NCBI RefSeq assembly: GCF_027595985.1
Contig: NC_073303.1
Coordinates: 326,352,679 to 326,416,678, forward strand
DNA length: 64,000 nt
From: Sorex araneus
Taxonomy: Eukaryota > Chordata > Mammalia > Eulipotyphla > Soricidae
Direction: 5' to 3'
Each line of letters starts with the position of its first letter. Positions within the stretch are counted from its first letter, which is position 1. The notes under the pieces were generated by a model. It had not been told where the DNA came from. It was given only the letters and a program-made list of their open reading frames with translations, and did not search any database. A program made the position numbers and the translations under genes. Positions 19,262 to 30,948 of the stretch are shown here, in pieces.

Positions 19262-22042
19262 TTATTTATTTTTATTGAATCACCGTGAGAACAGTTACAA
19301 AGCTTTCAGGATTAAGTCTCAGTCATACAATGATCAAACACCCATCCCTTCACCAGTGCACATGTTCCACCACCAAGAACCCCAGTATATCTCCCCTCTG
19401 ACCTCCCACCCTGCCTCTGTGTCAGATGATTTTCACTTTACTCTCTCTTTACTTTGATTAAATTCAATTTTCAAAGAAAACCCACTACTATTATTTGGAA
19501 TTTCCCCCCAACAATCAGACTTGCTGAAAAGGCATCATTAGATAATTTGTTTTCTATTGCTGATAATGAAGAACATATGATGTTGCATGGCTGAGAAAGT
19601 AGTCATGCAGTTTTGGAATTCTGGTATTTTTTTTAAAATTTTATTGAATCACCATGTGGAGGGTTACATAGTTCTCAGGATTATGTCAGTTATACAATAT
19701 TCAAACACCCTTCCCTTCACCAGTGCCCCTATTCCATCACCAACCATCCCAGTATACCCCCCCGTCCCCGCCCTTGTAAGTGATAAGTTTCACTTCCTTT
19801 ACGCTTTATCTTGGTTACATTCTATGTTTCAACACATAACTCGCTATTGTTGCTGGGGTTTCCCCCCAAAAAGAAAAAGACAGTCTCACTGTCAAGGAAG
19901 CATTTGATAGTTCTCCATTGCTGAGAATGTAGAGATATTAAGTCCCGCTGTTTGTTACATAACTTTTCTATTTTTTTCCCCCCCTCGTCCCGCGCCACTG
20001 AGTTCACACCTGTTTAGTAGTCACCACGCTGCCTGACAAAGGGAAAAAAAAAACGAAAAAGATGGTTATTTCCCATCATCGGCTGGTGTGGGGCTCTGGC
20101 TTAGTTGATAGTCAGGTAGAAAGTCTGCAAGCAGTTTCTGGAACCAAAAGTAGTGCGCTGGTATCGGCCCCGCCTCGAGATTCCACCAGCGTCCCGCTGT
20201 TCCATGTACATAATACTTTATTCCCTTGTATCCTATTCCCATGCCCCAAGGTCCATGTCAACTTAATGGACATCATACTATGGTTAATGCCATGCCGCGA
20301 TTCTTCCCGAGAAAGAAGGATATTTCTTCTCAGCTGGCGTGGGGATATGGCTTGGTTCAATCTAGAGAGATGGCTACCACGTTGATTGCCTTCAATATTT
20401 CAACAAAAAACTTACTATTCTTGTTAGGGTTTCCCACTGAAGTCCGACCCGTTGAAAAGGAATCATTTCATATTGCTGATGATTGGATGATATTAGGTCA
20501 CGCGGCCACGGTAGCGGCAGCGCGGTTTTGGGTTTCTGTATAAAGTCCAGGGAAAATTCTGCCTGAAATTCTATTTCTACAATCTTTTACCCTTTTATGG
20601 TGCTCATAAGATGGGAAAACCTAGAGAAATACCGGGCCCCCACAGGGGCAGCCTGGCAGAAACGCTCAGTTCACATACTGCAAGTTGTTCAGTGGGCTGC
20701 TGGTGTCCAAAGTAGCTCTTTTGGCCTCCTCTGTCATACTGGAGCGGCGGCAGTGGCGAATGGGAAGCCCATGTGGCTGCACTGTCCTTAAGAGTCCGTG
20801 GTGGGCGGAGACCGGTACTTCCCCGCCCCTCGATCTCCCGCAAGCCACTGCGCATTTGGGTCCGTGTCTCCATTTTGTGCTCAGAGAAGTGGGGTGGAGG
20901 CTGTGCTGTGCCCAGGAGAGGTTGAGAGAGAGAAAGAGAAATTTAAAAAAAGAGGAATGCCGGGCCCCCGCAGGGGCAGCCTGGCGGAAACGCTCAGTTC
21001 ACATACTGCAAGTTGTTCAGTGGGCTGCTGGTGTCCAAAGTAGCTCTTTTGGCCTCCTCGGTCATACTGGAGCGGCGGCAGCTGCGAATGGGCGGAATTC
21101 TGGTATTTTAGTAATTAAGTCCAGAGGTATTTCTGCCAGCAGCCACTGCATTCCGAGATTGGTTTGCATGCCTCTTGGATCATGGCTGTTAGAGGCGGAG
21201 GAGCTGTTTGTGGGCGGCTGCTCGGGGTCTCATTTGGGCGGGGAGCCCCTCCCCCAATTGCAAGATTTCCCACCCGCCTCATCATTGCAAGCTCCTACCT
21301 CTCTGTCCAATTGTCTCTGAAAGGTGGTGGTCGCCATGCTGCCGCAAAGGGGAAAAGGCCAGGGAACAAAAACCCTTCCCCTCTTGGGGCTGCATGGGGC
21401 CATAGCTTAGTTCACAGTCTAGGAGTATATCTGCCAGCAGCCACTGCATTCCGAGATTGGTTTGTGTGCCTCTGGGATCATGGTCATTCAGGGGCGAAGG
21501 AGCCATTCCTGAGTGGTTTTTGTATAGCAGGAAAGGTTTGGAGAAATAGTCCTGGTTCCCACATATCAGAGCCATGTTAGTTGAAGCTCAGTGTCGCCCA
21601 GATTTCATCTGGAGAAGGCAGGGAGACTGCACCTTCTCCGTCAGGGGCACCCTGGTGTTATTGGCTCAGTTTGGGGTCTGGAGCATTCTCTGGTGTGTGG
21701 TGTCCACCGGCCAGGATTCTTCACTGCTGAGTGTGGCAAGATGGCACTGGGGGTGGGTTGAGGGCGTGACTTCCAGGGTTAGGGGTGAGCTGGAGTTGCC
21801 CAGTTCCAGTGCCTCTACGTGGTTTGGAGAATAGTCCTGGTCCCCACATACCGGAGCCATGTTAGTAGAAGCTCAGTGTCGCCGGGATTCCATCTGGAGA
21901 AGGCAGGGAGACTGCATCTTCTCCATCTGGGGGACCCCGGTGTTATTGGCTTGGTTTGGGGTGCGGAGCATTCTCCAGTGTGTGGTGCCCACCGGCCAGG
22001 ATTCTTCACTGCGGAGGGCGTCAAGATGGCGCTGAGCGCGGA
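19262..22042 (-). mobile_element. Composite CpG-rich retroelement C1 with LINE-1 3'UTR tail
   Basis: A perfect 16-bp duplication, tgctcttggtatttat, flanks it at 19246-19261 and 22043-22058. On the minus strand the order is CpG-rich modules (22042 to about 21141), then a type A LINE-1 3'UTR (about 21140-21110 and 19614-19262) with an A-rich end. The modules include two tandem pairs: one of about 286-bp period (ggtttggaga near 21535 and 21821), one of about 298-bp period (ccagcagccactgcattccg near 21136 and 21434). A second element of the same kind (19631-21093) interrupts it. Removing that element and its extra target copy leaves about 1.3 kb. I see no coding capacity, so it was presumably mobilised by LINE-1. 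Confidence 0.88.
19631..21093 (-). mobile_element. Composite CpG-rich retroelement C2, nested in C1
   Basis: It is flanked by a perfect 16-bp duplication, ggaattctggtatttt, at 19615-19630 and 21094-21109. On the minus strand it starts with a CpG-rich module (gctgccgccgctccagtatg) repeated at a 328-bp period (cgggccccc at 20961 and 20633). It contains an internal partial type A LINE-1 3'UTR (about 20560-20395), further GC-rich modules, and a terminal type A tail ending at 19631. The module with gtgaactgagc and gctgcccctgc is shared in altered form with C1, C3 and the copy at 52617. Confidence 0.88.
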
Positions 22043-22480
22043 TGCTCTTGGTATTTATAAGAGAAATAAAAACATATCTATGCAAAGAATTGTACATAAA
22101 TTTTTTAGGAGTTTTATTTGTACAGTGCAAGACCTTGCAATATTCTAGATATTCTTCAATAGAATAGGTGCACTGTAGAATATTTGTGCAATAAGATACT
22201 ACCTGGAAATTACACGAAATAACTCCTGCTAGTTCACTAATACTCATGAATTTCAGAAATATGTCAAATGAAAAAAGCCATCCTTAAAAAAGTGTGTTTT
22301 GTTTGATATCATTTGTAATTCTAAAATATGCTTGGGGTAAGAATGGAGAGATGGATAGACTGCAAATGTGCATAAGATAACTTTTGGGAAATGGAACTGC
22401 TAGCTATTATAACGGTGGTGATGATATCATGAGTGGATATATATATCTCAAATAAATTACATTAGTATTAGATGTTAATA

Positions 22481-23401
22481 GTGCTTAACATACTAAAATA
22501 AAGTTGTGAAAGAAATCAATTAAAAAATGAACTCCCCAAATTCTCTCTAGCTTTTTAACTATTAAGCAATTTAAACCCCACAAGGGCATTTGAATGTGCT
22601 ACCTCAAAGCATGCTAATACCAGTGCAGAGCAGTGTATGGGTTTTCTTTCAGTAAGGGATTGTTTCCATTATCACATGATATGACCGACCTGGGTCTTTG
22701 TAGCTTCCCATTAATTGGAATATTTTGTGATTGGTTCTGCTAAGAAAATTAAAATTTCTATTTATGTCAGTATTAAGTTGAACTTTCTATGTGTTTCAAA
22801 TTTCTTCAATTAATTTACTGTCTATGAAGTGATGAGAAATGAAAGTTTAATTGTTTGAGGACTTGGAGAGGCCTTAGGGTAGTTATTTTAAGCTTATTAA
22901 ACTGGCAGGTAAGAACACGTAGGAAAAAACTTATGTGCAATTTGACTCCAGTCTGAAAAAAATTTCAAAAATAATAATTCTTCTAGTACCTGTCCAATAA
23001 GCACAGCTGAAATCAGGAGATTATGCCAGAAAAAGAATCTCAAGGATTTTGGAAGGTGTGGTTTTGGGAAGGGATTTAATATAAGCCTTGGTAAGGGAAG
23101 GGTTAGAGTTATATAAGAAGCTTCCACAAAAAATAAAATATTTTTTTCTTTTTTTAGTCATATATTTCTCTCTTACAAGTTTAACCTTAAATCACTGAAA
23201 ACTCATTTCGTTCACGTTGTTATGGGCATTAGTTAGATGGAAGCCATGGAGAGAAAGGAGGAATGAGTGATAGGAGAAGGGAGAATAAGCGTAAAAAAAT
23301 CAAAATTCTTTTTGTGAAATACTTAGTCAGACATTTAGTTGTTGAACTGTGGTCACGTAAGGTTAGAAAGATCTTCTCAGATCTTATCTTTCTCTTTAAA
23401 T
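22481..23401. other. Intergenic sequence, no gene seen
   Basis: This is AT-rich DNA with no recognised exon or young repeat. Confidence 0.45.
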
Positions 23402-23580
23402 TGCTTTTGTTTTATTTTATTTTGGGCCAAGCCTTGTAATGTTTGGGTTTACTCATGGCTCTACACTCAGGGATCACTCCTAATGGGGGTCAGGGGACCA
23501 TCTGGGGTGGTGGAGGTTGACCTATGTCTGCCACGTCATGCAAGGCAAGAGTCCTGCATGTTGTACTATCTCTCAGAACC
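23402..23580 (-). mobile_element. Type 1 SINE, diverged
   Basis: On the plus strand it shows tgggccaagccttgtaatgt, tctacactcagggatcactc and gaccatctggggtggtggag, ending at the reversed head near ctatctctcagaaccc. Confidence 0.8.
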
Positions 23581-23942
23581 CTCCTCAAAACCTCTTGTCC
23601 AATTCTACTCTACATTCTTCCTTTGAGAGCATGGAAGCCCGTATCTCAGGTGTGTACTATCTCTTCAATGAATCTTTCTACTTTTATTTACATTGTCATG
23701 TCCTTGAATTCTTTCTCTTACAAAGACAAAGAACTGAGGACAAACAAGGGCCTTCTCTATTTTTCTGTAACAGCTTCCAGTTACTAACCCGTATCATTCA
23801 AGTATGCCTTTAATCATGTATAGAATAGTTTACAAATGCAAAAATCCAGCCTTTACTGTGACAATACTCTGAAGATGTTCAATGTGTGCTAAATTTCAGT
23901 GTATTTCATTTCTAACCTTCTAAATGTGGGTGATTACAGATT

Positions 23943-24165
23943 TTTAGCCTTGCACGCGGCTGACCCTGGTTCAATTCTTTCGTCCCCCTCGGGGAGCCCC
24001 ACAAGCTACCGGGGGTATTCCATCTGCACATTAGAGCCTGGAAAGCTACCCATAGCATATTTGATATGCCAAAAACAGTAACAACAAGTTTCACAATTGT
24101 AACTGGTGCCTGCTCAAGCAAATTGATGAACAACGGGATGACAATGCTACTTACAGTGCTAACTT
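23943..24165 (+). mobile_element. Type 2 SINE, head truncated
   Basis: It begins inside the tRNA-like head (agccttgcacgcggctgacc), continues ctcggggagccccacaagct, gcatatttgatatgccaaaa and ends in gggatgacaatgctacttac. Confidence 0.85.
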
Positions 24166-24239
24166 AGATCCCATCTATGCCTAAGGTTTAAATTGTAACT
24201 TAGTAGCAATCTATAACTAACTTTTAAAAACATTAAAAA

Positions 24240-24420
24240 TATTTAAAAACATTTTTTACTTTATTGAAACTCTGATTTACAAAGTTATTTATAATACAGT
24301 TTTTTCAGGCATTCAATGTTATAACACCAATCCCACCAACTGTATGACCTCCCCTCAATGTCCCCAGTTTCCCAACCACCCTCCAAGACTGCCCCCTGAG
24401 CAGGCACAATTTTTTTTTTA
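24240..24420 (-). mobile_element. Old LINE-1 3' tail fragment
   Basis: The reversed tail starts ttttttactttattgaaact and is followed by tacaaagttatttataatac and a C-rich block. It is diverged and lies just upstream of the full-length LINE-1. Confidence 0.6.
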
Positions 24421-24508
24421 CTTTATATACCTTGTTACCACAAAATGGAACATGGAATTATAAAAAATGTTCAGAAAAGAAAATCTATGAAAATTGCTAT
24501 GTTGGGTT

Positions 24509-24810
24509 GAACAGGTGAGGACCAACTGGGAAACGCTTCCCTGCACTACGCGGACCTGAGAAACTGTCCCCCAAGTCGGCTTTCTGCCTTCTTGGACTTC
24601 TCTGCATCCCCTCCCACTTTGCCACCGCCACGGCCAATCAAGAACAGCGCTGCCCCATGTCATGCATCTTGAACAGGTGAGGACCGACCGGGAAACGCTT
24701 CCCTGCGCTGCGCGGTCCTGCGAGAAACTGTGACCCCGCCAGGAAGATTCTGGGGGCGTGGCCTGTATCTCAGTGGGCGTGGTCTCAAAGTGGGCGTGGC
24801 CTTCTGTCCG
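24509..24810 (+). promoter_or_regulatory. LINE-1 5'UTR promoter with tandem monomers
   Basis: The phrase gaacaggtgaggacc followed by gggaaacgcttccctgc occurs at 24509 and again at 24671, a period of 162 bp. The second monomer is followed by three boxes gggcgtgg(c/t) at 24754-24762, 24775-24783 and 24792-24800, which look like Sp1/KLF sites. Rodent LINE-1s are also driven by tandem 5'UTR monomers. Function here is inferred from position and base composition. Confidence 0.75.
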
Positions 24811-25072
24811 AGCGGCCAAGGCTAACAAGGCCGCAGATATTATCTCCACAGATATTATCTCTGACCTTAGCACAATAGGTATTGTCTATTTCTTTGAAAA
24901 TCACTTTAATCATCTCAACCACCTATGCAAAATACCCATTAGCTTAGTCTAACTTTATACAACCTATCAGTGAATAAGGGAAGCTTAGCACAAACAGAAA
25001 CTCTCCTTCCCACAACAAGAGGGAACAGGAATAAAGAACCACAAAGCTCAGACTCTACACTTCCATATCAAG

Positions 25073-26007
25073 ATGAAGAAGCAGCGAAAATCCCCTCCAC
25101 CAAGAGAGGGAAATGAAAAGATTCCAGAAACATCATCAGTGGATACTCACATCTACGACCTCTCAGATAAACAATTCAGAGAGGAAATTTGGAAGAGAGT
25201 CGACATATTACAAGCAACCATGGAACAGACATCCAATAAGTTACGGGAGGAGATGAATGAAGCACTGCAACGGTCTACCAAGAAAATGCAGGAAGAAATG
25301 AGAGCAGAAATTTCAAACCTACGAACAGAAGTCACACAAATAAAGGAATCGAAAATCTCATTAGATGGCCTCAACAGTAGAATGACTACAGCTGAAGACA
25401 GAATCAGCGACCTAGAAGATGAGCTACAGAAAACTTATAGACAACAACAAATCATGGCCAAAGACCTCAAAATGGCTATAGAACGAATCAGAGCCCTGGG
25501 GGATGACTTCAAGAGGAACAACATTAGAATCATTGGAGTACCAGACCACAGGGAAGTAACCCCAATGAAAAAAACACAGTCAAAGACATCATTGCTAAGA
25601 AATTCCCAGAGCTGGAGAAGACAGGCATCCAGATACAAGGAGTCCGAAGACTACCAGCAAAAAGAGACCCAAATAAAAAGACTCCAAGGCATATCATAGT
25701 CACAATGACGTATGCTATGGATAGAGACACAATTCTGCAAGCAGCAAGGTCAAAGAAGGAAATCACATACAGAGGAGCACCCCTCAGGTTTACAGCAGAC
25801 CTGTCAGAGGAAACCCTCCGAGCCCGAAGACAATGGTGGAACATAGTGAAAAAACAAAATGAAATGAATGCCTCACCAAGAATACTTTATCCGGCTAAAC
25901 TCTCCCTCAAACTCGAAGGAAACATACACTACTTCTCAGACAAACAACACCTCAGGAACTTCATAGACTCAAAACCAAACTTGAAAGGTCTAAAGGGGCT
26001 ACTGTGA
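25073..26007 (+). pseudogene. LINE-1 ORF1 (RNA-binding protein), frameshifted
   Basis: ORF1p is the trimeric RNA-binding chaperone of the LINE-1 particle. The frame from 25073 gives a basic amino end (MKKQRKSPPPREG), then a long coiled coil (about residues 45-140, rich in heptads of L, I, M with E, K, R), then the start of the RRM-like domain (NNIRIIGVPD). Near 25555-25575 a frameshift ends the sense frame. The carboxy-terminal domain (QAARSKKEITYRGAPLRFT onwards) resumes in another frame to the TGA at 26005-26007. The 935-nt span is not a multiple of three. Confidence 0.93.
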
Positions 26008-26049
26008 GACAAGTAGGAGCCCCATAAGAACAACAAATCCCACAGAAAG

Positions 26050-29000
26050 ATGACACAAAACCCCATCGCAATAATCTCTCTCAATGTCAACGGCCTAAAT
26101 GCACCTATCAAGAGACACAGAGTGGCAAAATGGATCCGGAAATTAAACCCAACATTCTGTTGCCTGCAAGAAACTCACCTGAACAAACAGGGAAAACATA
26201 GACTCAAAGTCAAAGGATGGAAAACAATCCTGCAAGCAAACAACCCCCTTAAAAAAGCTGGAGTGGCCATCCTAATATCTGACAACATAGATTTCAGGTT
26301 GAAAAAGATTAAAAGGGATAGCGAAGGTCATTTTCTGTTTATCAAGGGATATGTACAACAGGAAGAAATCACACTCTTAAACATATATGCACCTAATGAG
26401 CGACCAGCTAAATTTTTAAAACAACTCCTAACATACTTCAAAGAGGACATCACTAACAGCACAATAGTAGTCAGAGACTTCAATACGGCCTTATCGCCTC
26501 TAGATAGATCCACAAGAACAAAACTCAACAAGGAAACACTGACCCTGAAAGAAAAAATTGAAGAGAGAGGCCTAATAGACCTATACAGGGCCTTACACCC
26601 CAAAAAGAAAGAATACACATTATTTTCCAGTGCACACGGAACATTTTCTAAAATAGACCATGTACTGGGCCCCAGAACATACCTCAATAGGATCGGAAAA
26701 ATAGAAATTGTATCAACCATCTTCTCAGACCACGATGCGCTGAAGATAGAAGCTAATCACTCACCGACACGGAGAATCAAATCAAACACTTGGAAATTAA
26801 ACAATTCAATGTTGAACAATGAGTGGGTCAGGAAGGAAATCAAGGAAGAAATCAAAAAATACTTAGAGACAAATGAGAATGAAGCCACGAGCTGCCAAAA
26901 CCTATGGGACACAGCTAAAGCCATGATAAGGGGAAAATTTATAGCTCTACAAGCATTCCTCAGGAAGTAAGAAAGGGCCCACATAGACAGCTTGACTTCA
27001 CGACTCAAGACCTTAGAAAAGGACCAGAAAAAGGAACCCAAACCAGATCGAAGGAAAGAAATAATAAAAATTAGAGCAGAAATTAATGACATGGAAACCA
27101 AAAAGACAATCCGAAAGATCAATGAAACAAAGAGCTGGTTCTTCGAGAAAATAAATAAGATTGATAAACCGCTAGCAAGACTCACAAAGAAAGAAAGAGA
27201 GAGAACCCTAATAAATCGAATCAGAAATGAAAAGGGGGACATAGTAACAGAAACCAGTGAGATTCAAAAGATCATTAGAGACTACTTCGAAAGTCTATAT
27301 GCCACAAAACAGGAGAACCTAAAAGAAATGGATGGATTCCTCAATTCCTACAATCTCCCAAGACTAAACAAAGAAGACTTGGAATACCTGAATAGACCCA
27401 TCAATGTTAAGGAAATTGAAACGGTAATCAAAAACCTCCCCAAAAACAAAAGCCCAGGCCCAGATGGTTTCACTGGCGAATTCTTCCAAACATTTAAAGA
27501 AGACCTGTTGCCTGTTTTCCTCAAACTTTTCCAGGAAATTGAAAAAACAGGAACTCTCCCAAACAGTTTCTATGAAGCAAACATCTCCCTAATACCAAAA
27601 GCAAACAAAGACACCACTAAAGAAAGAAAATTACAGACCAATATCCCTGATGAACACCGACGCGAAGATCCGAACAAAACAATAGCAAATGGGATCCAAC
27701 AACTCATCAAAAAGATCATACATCACGACCAAGTGGGATTCATCCCAGGGATGCAAGGATGGTTTAACATTCGGAAATCAATCAACATAATCCACCATAT
27801 CAACAAAAGTAAAGATAACAACCATATGATCATATCAATAGATGCAGAGAAAGCATTTGACACAGTCCAACATCCTTTCATGATGAAAACCCTCGCCAAA
27901 ATGGGGTTTGGAGGAACTTTCCTCAAGATAGTCGAAGCCATCTATCACAAGCCTACGGCAAGCATTATCCTCAACGGGGAAAAACTAAGGGCCTTTCCTC
28001 TGAGATCAGGCACAAGACAAGGATGCCCACTCTCACCACTCCTCTTTAATATAGTACTGAAAGTACTTGCGATAGCTATTAGACAAGGAAAAGAGATTAA
28101 GGGCATCCAGATAGGAAAGGAAGAAATCAAACTCTCACTATTTGCAAATGATATGATACTATATCTAGAGAAGCCTAAAGCCTCTACTAAGAAACTCTTA
28201 GAAACAATAGATTTATACAGTAAAGTTGCAGGCTACAAAATCAATACCCAAAAATCCATGGCTTTCATATATGCAAACAATGAGGCAGAGGAAAGGGACA
28301 TGAAAAAAGCAATCCCATTCACAATCATGCCCCAGAAAATCAAGTACCTTGGAATCAGCTTAACCAAGGAAGTAAAAGACCTCTACAAAGAAAACTACAA
28401 AATGCTACTCCATGAAATCAAAGAGGACATGAGGAAATGGAAACATATACCCTGCTCGTGGATAGGGAGAACCAATGTTGTCAAAATGGCAATACTCCCC
28501 AAAGCACTATACAGATTCAACGCGATCCCTATAAGGATACCCATGACATTCTTCAAAGAAATGGATCAAGCAATCCTAAAATTCATATGGAACAACAAAC
28601 GTCCAAGGATAGCTAAAACAATTCTGGGGAAAAAGTCGATGGGAGGCATCACCCTCCCCAACCTCAAACTTTACTACAAAGCAGTAACAATTAAAACAGC
28701 ATGGTACTGGAACAAAGGCAGAGCTGTAGACCAATGGAACAGGGTGGAATATCCCTACACACAACCCCAAATGTATGATCATCTAATCTTTGATAAGGAG
28801 CAAGAGATGTGAAGTGGAGCAAGGAAAGTCTCTTTAACAAATGGTGCTGGCACAACTGGACAACCACATGCAAAAAAATGGGCTTAGACCTTGACCTGAC
28901 ACCATGCACAAAAGTCAGATCAAAATGGATTAAAGACCTCAACATCAGACCACAAACCATAAGGTACATTGAAGACAAGGTTGGTAAAACCCTCCACGAT

Positions 29001-29868
29001 ATTGAAGATAAAGGTATCTTCAAAGGTGACACGGAACTAAGCAATCTAGTAAAAACAGAGATCAACAAATGGGACTACATTAAACTAAAAAGCTTCTGCA
29101 CCGCAAAAGATACAGTGACCAGAATACAAAGACTATCCACAGAATGGGAAAGGATATTTACACAATACCCATCAGATAAGGGGTTGATATCAAGGGTATA
29201 TAAAGCACTGGTTGAACTCTACAAGAAGAAAACATCCAACCCCATCAAAAAATGGGGCGAAGAAATGAACAGAAACTTTACCAAGGAAGACATACGAATG
29301 GCCAAAAGGCACATGAAAAAGTGCTCTACATCGCTAATCATCAGAGAGATGCAGATCAAAACAACTACTAGATACCACCTCACACCACAGAGACTAGCAC
29401 ACATCCAAAAGAACAAAAGCAACTGCTGTTGGAGAGAATGTGGGGAGAAAGGGACCCTTCTACACTGCTGGTGGGAATGCCGACTGGTTCAGCCCTTCTG
29501 GAAAACAATATGGACGATTCTCAAAAAATTAGATATTGAGCTCCCATTTGACCCAGCAATACCACTGCTGGGAATATATCCCAGAGAGGCACAAAAGTAT
29601 AATCGAAACGACATCTGCACATGTATGTTCATCGCAGCTCTGTTTACAATAGCCAGAATCTGGAAAAAAACCCGAATGCACTAGAACGGATGACTGGTTG
29701 AGGAAACTTTGGTACATATATACAATGGAATACTATGCAGCTGTTAGAAAAAAGGAGGTCATGAATTTTGTATTTAAGTGGATCGGCATGAAAAGTTTCA
29801 TGCTGAGTGAAATGAGTCAAAAAGAGAGAGACAGACATAGAAAGATTGCACTCATCTATGTTATATAG
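26050..29868 (+). pseudogene. LINE-1 ORF2 (endonuclease/reverse transcriptase), disabled
   Basis: The amino end carries the APE-type endonuclease ([23 protein letters not shown], and [13 protein letters not shown] near 26727-26763). An in-frame TAA at 26968-26970 cuts the frame. The reverse transcriptase follows ([14 protein letters not shown] near 27450; IDAEKAFD near 27838; [14 protein letters not shown] near 28008). The normally FADD catalytic motif reads FAND at 28141-28152. A short out-of-frame patch lies near 27625-27690. A one-base loss near 28800 and another shift near 29670 break the carboxy half. The cysteine motif [14 protein letters not shown] remains near 29437-29480. Confidence 0.94.
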
Positions 29869-30353
29869 AATAACAGAGTGGGAGACTAACACCCAAGAAT
29901 TGTAGAAATAAGTATCAGGAGGTTGACTCCATGGCTTGGAGGCTGGCCTCACATTCTGGGGAAAGGGCAACTCAGAGAAGGGATCACCAACTATAATGTA
30001 GTCGAAGGCCATGTGGGGGAGGGGAGTTGCGGGCTGAATGAGGGCTAGAGACTGAGCACAGTGGCCACTCAACACCTTTATTGCAAACCACAACAGCTAA
30101 TTAGAGAGAACAGAAGGGAATGCCCTGCCACAGTGGCAGGGTGGGGTGGGGGGAGATGGGATTGGGGAGGGTGGGAGGGATGCTGGGTTTACTGGTGGTG
30201 GAGAATGGGCACTGCTGAAGGGATGGGTTCTCGAACTTTGTATGAGGGAAGCATAAGCACAAAAGTGCATAAATCTGTAACTGTACCCTCACGGTGATTC
30301 ACTAATTAAAAATAAATAAATTTTAAAAAATTTTAAAAAATTGTTATGTTGGG

Positions 30354-30948
30354 ATGTTACTAGAGTCATTATCTCATGACTTCAGTAACATTCTGATATA
30401 ACAAATGACTTTTAACAATCAAAGCTACTAGCCCTGTCTTCCAATCCCTCGTTCCTGTTGACTATTAGGAACTGTACTTGGAACTGTAGTTCACCCATCA
30501 AATTTCCAAACATAAACGTCCTATACCCTTTCCTGTGGGCCATACAATTGAGTTTGCCTCTAGATTTTCCAATTTTCATTGGTGCACTATCTTTCTCTCA
30601 ACAGGTCTACAAATTTGTCCTAGAAATATTAATTTTGATACTTATCCATCAATCAGTTAATATGATGCTTTGTCCTTGAAGAGTGGTCGATTTTTTTGCA
30701 TACCAAACTTTATTTTCATTTGCTAGTATAAATATAAGCTCATTGAATCAATCAATACCTTCCTAGGCTTGCTCTTTCAAGCCAATATTCTTCTTGAATA
30801 TGTATCTCTCGCTTTCTATTTATTTCCACCCTGGAAAAGCTCACATTTGCTCTTGAACGTGTGTGTATTCCTCTCTTTTACCGTACATCATTCTAAGTAA
30901 ATTTTTGTATAATGAAAACGGTTTTGCTTCACTAAAAAATTGAAAGTA
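30354..30948. other. Intergenic sequence, no gene seen
   Basis: This is AT-rich unclassified DNA directly after the right target-site copy of the full-length LINE-1. Confidence 0.45.

Larger units (their letters stand above)
14697..22480 (+). mobile_element. Ancient LINE-1, the target of a nest of insertions
   Basis: Three pieces form one old plus-strand LINE-1: 14697-14817 (gcattggcaagggtaccaaa to gaaaacagtttggtaattt), 19105-19126 (gtaatttctttacag), and 19236-19261 continued at 22043-22480 (attttgctcttggtatttat to atatatctcaaataaattac). They join in the correct order once the younger insertions between them are removed. No intact reading frame remains. Confidence 0.7.
24507..30337 (+). mobile_element. 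Full-length LINE-1 (type B 3'UTR), 5.8 kb, disabled
   Basis: The flanking 16-bp duplication is aaattgctatgttggg at 24491-24506 and aaattgttatgttggg at 30338-30353, one mismatch. Between them lie a 5'UTR with two promoter monomers, ORF1 (25073-26007), a 42-base gap, ORF2 (26050-29868), a 3'UTR with a G-rich tract, and an A-rich tail. The 5831-bp length suggests that nothing is missing. Frameshifts, an in-frame stop and a changed catalytic residue make it inactive. It resembles the 9237 copy closely in the shared region, so the lineage was recently active. Confidence 0.96.

Noticed and set aside
20685-21320. 211-codon open frame in a CpG-rich area, possible new gene
   Set aside because: It spans the junction of two composite elements and part of a repeated module. 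It is open because the sequence is GC-rich, and it shows no domain.
19262-22042. Possible endogenous retrovirus or solo LTR because of CpG-rich sequence
   Set aside because: The unit has an A-rich 3' tail, a LINE-1 3'UTR and 16-bp target duplications. An LTR would give tg...ca ends and 4-6 bp duplications; no gag, pol or env-like frame is present.
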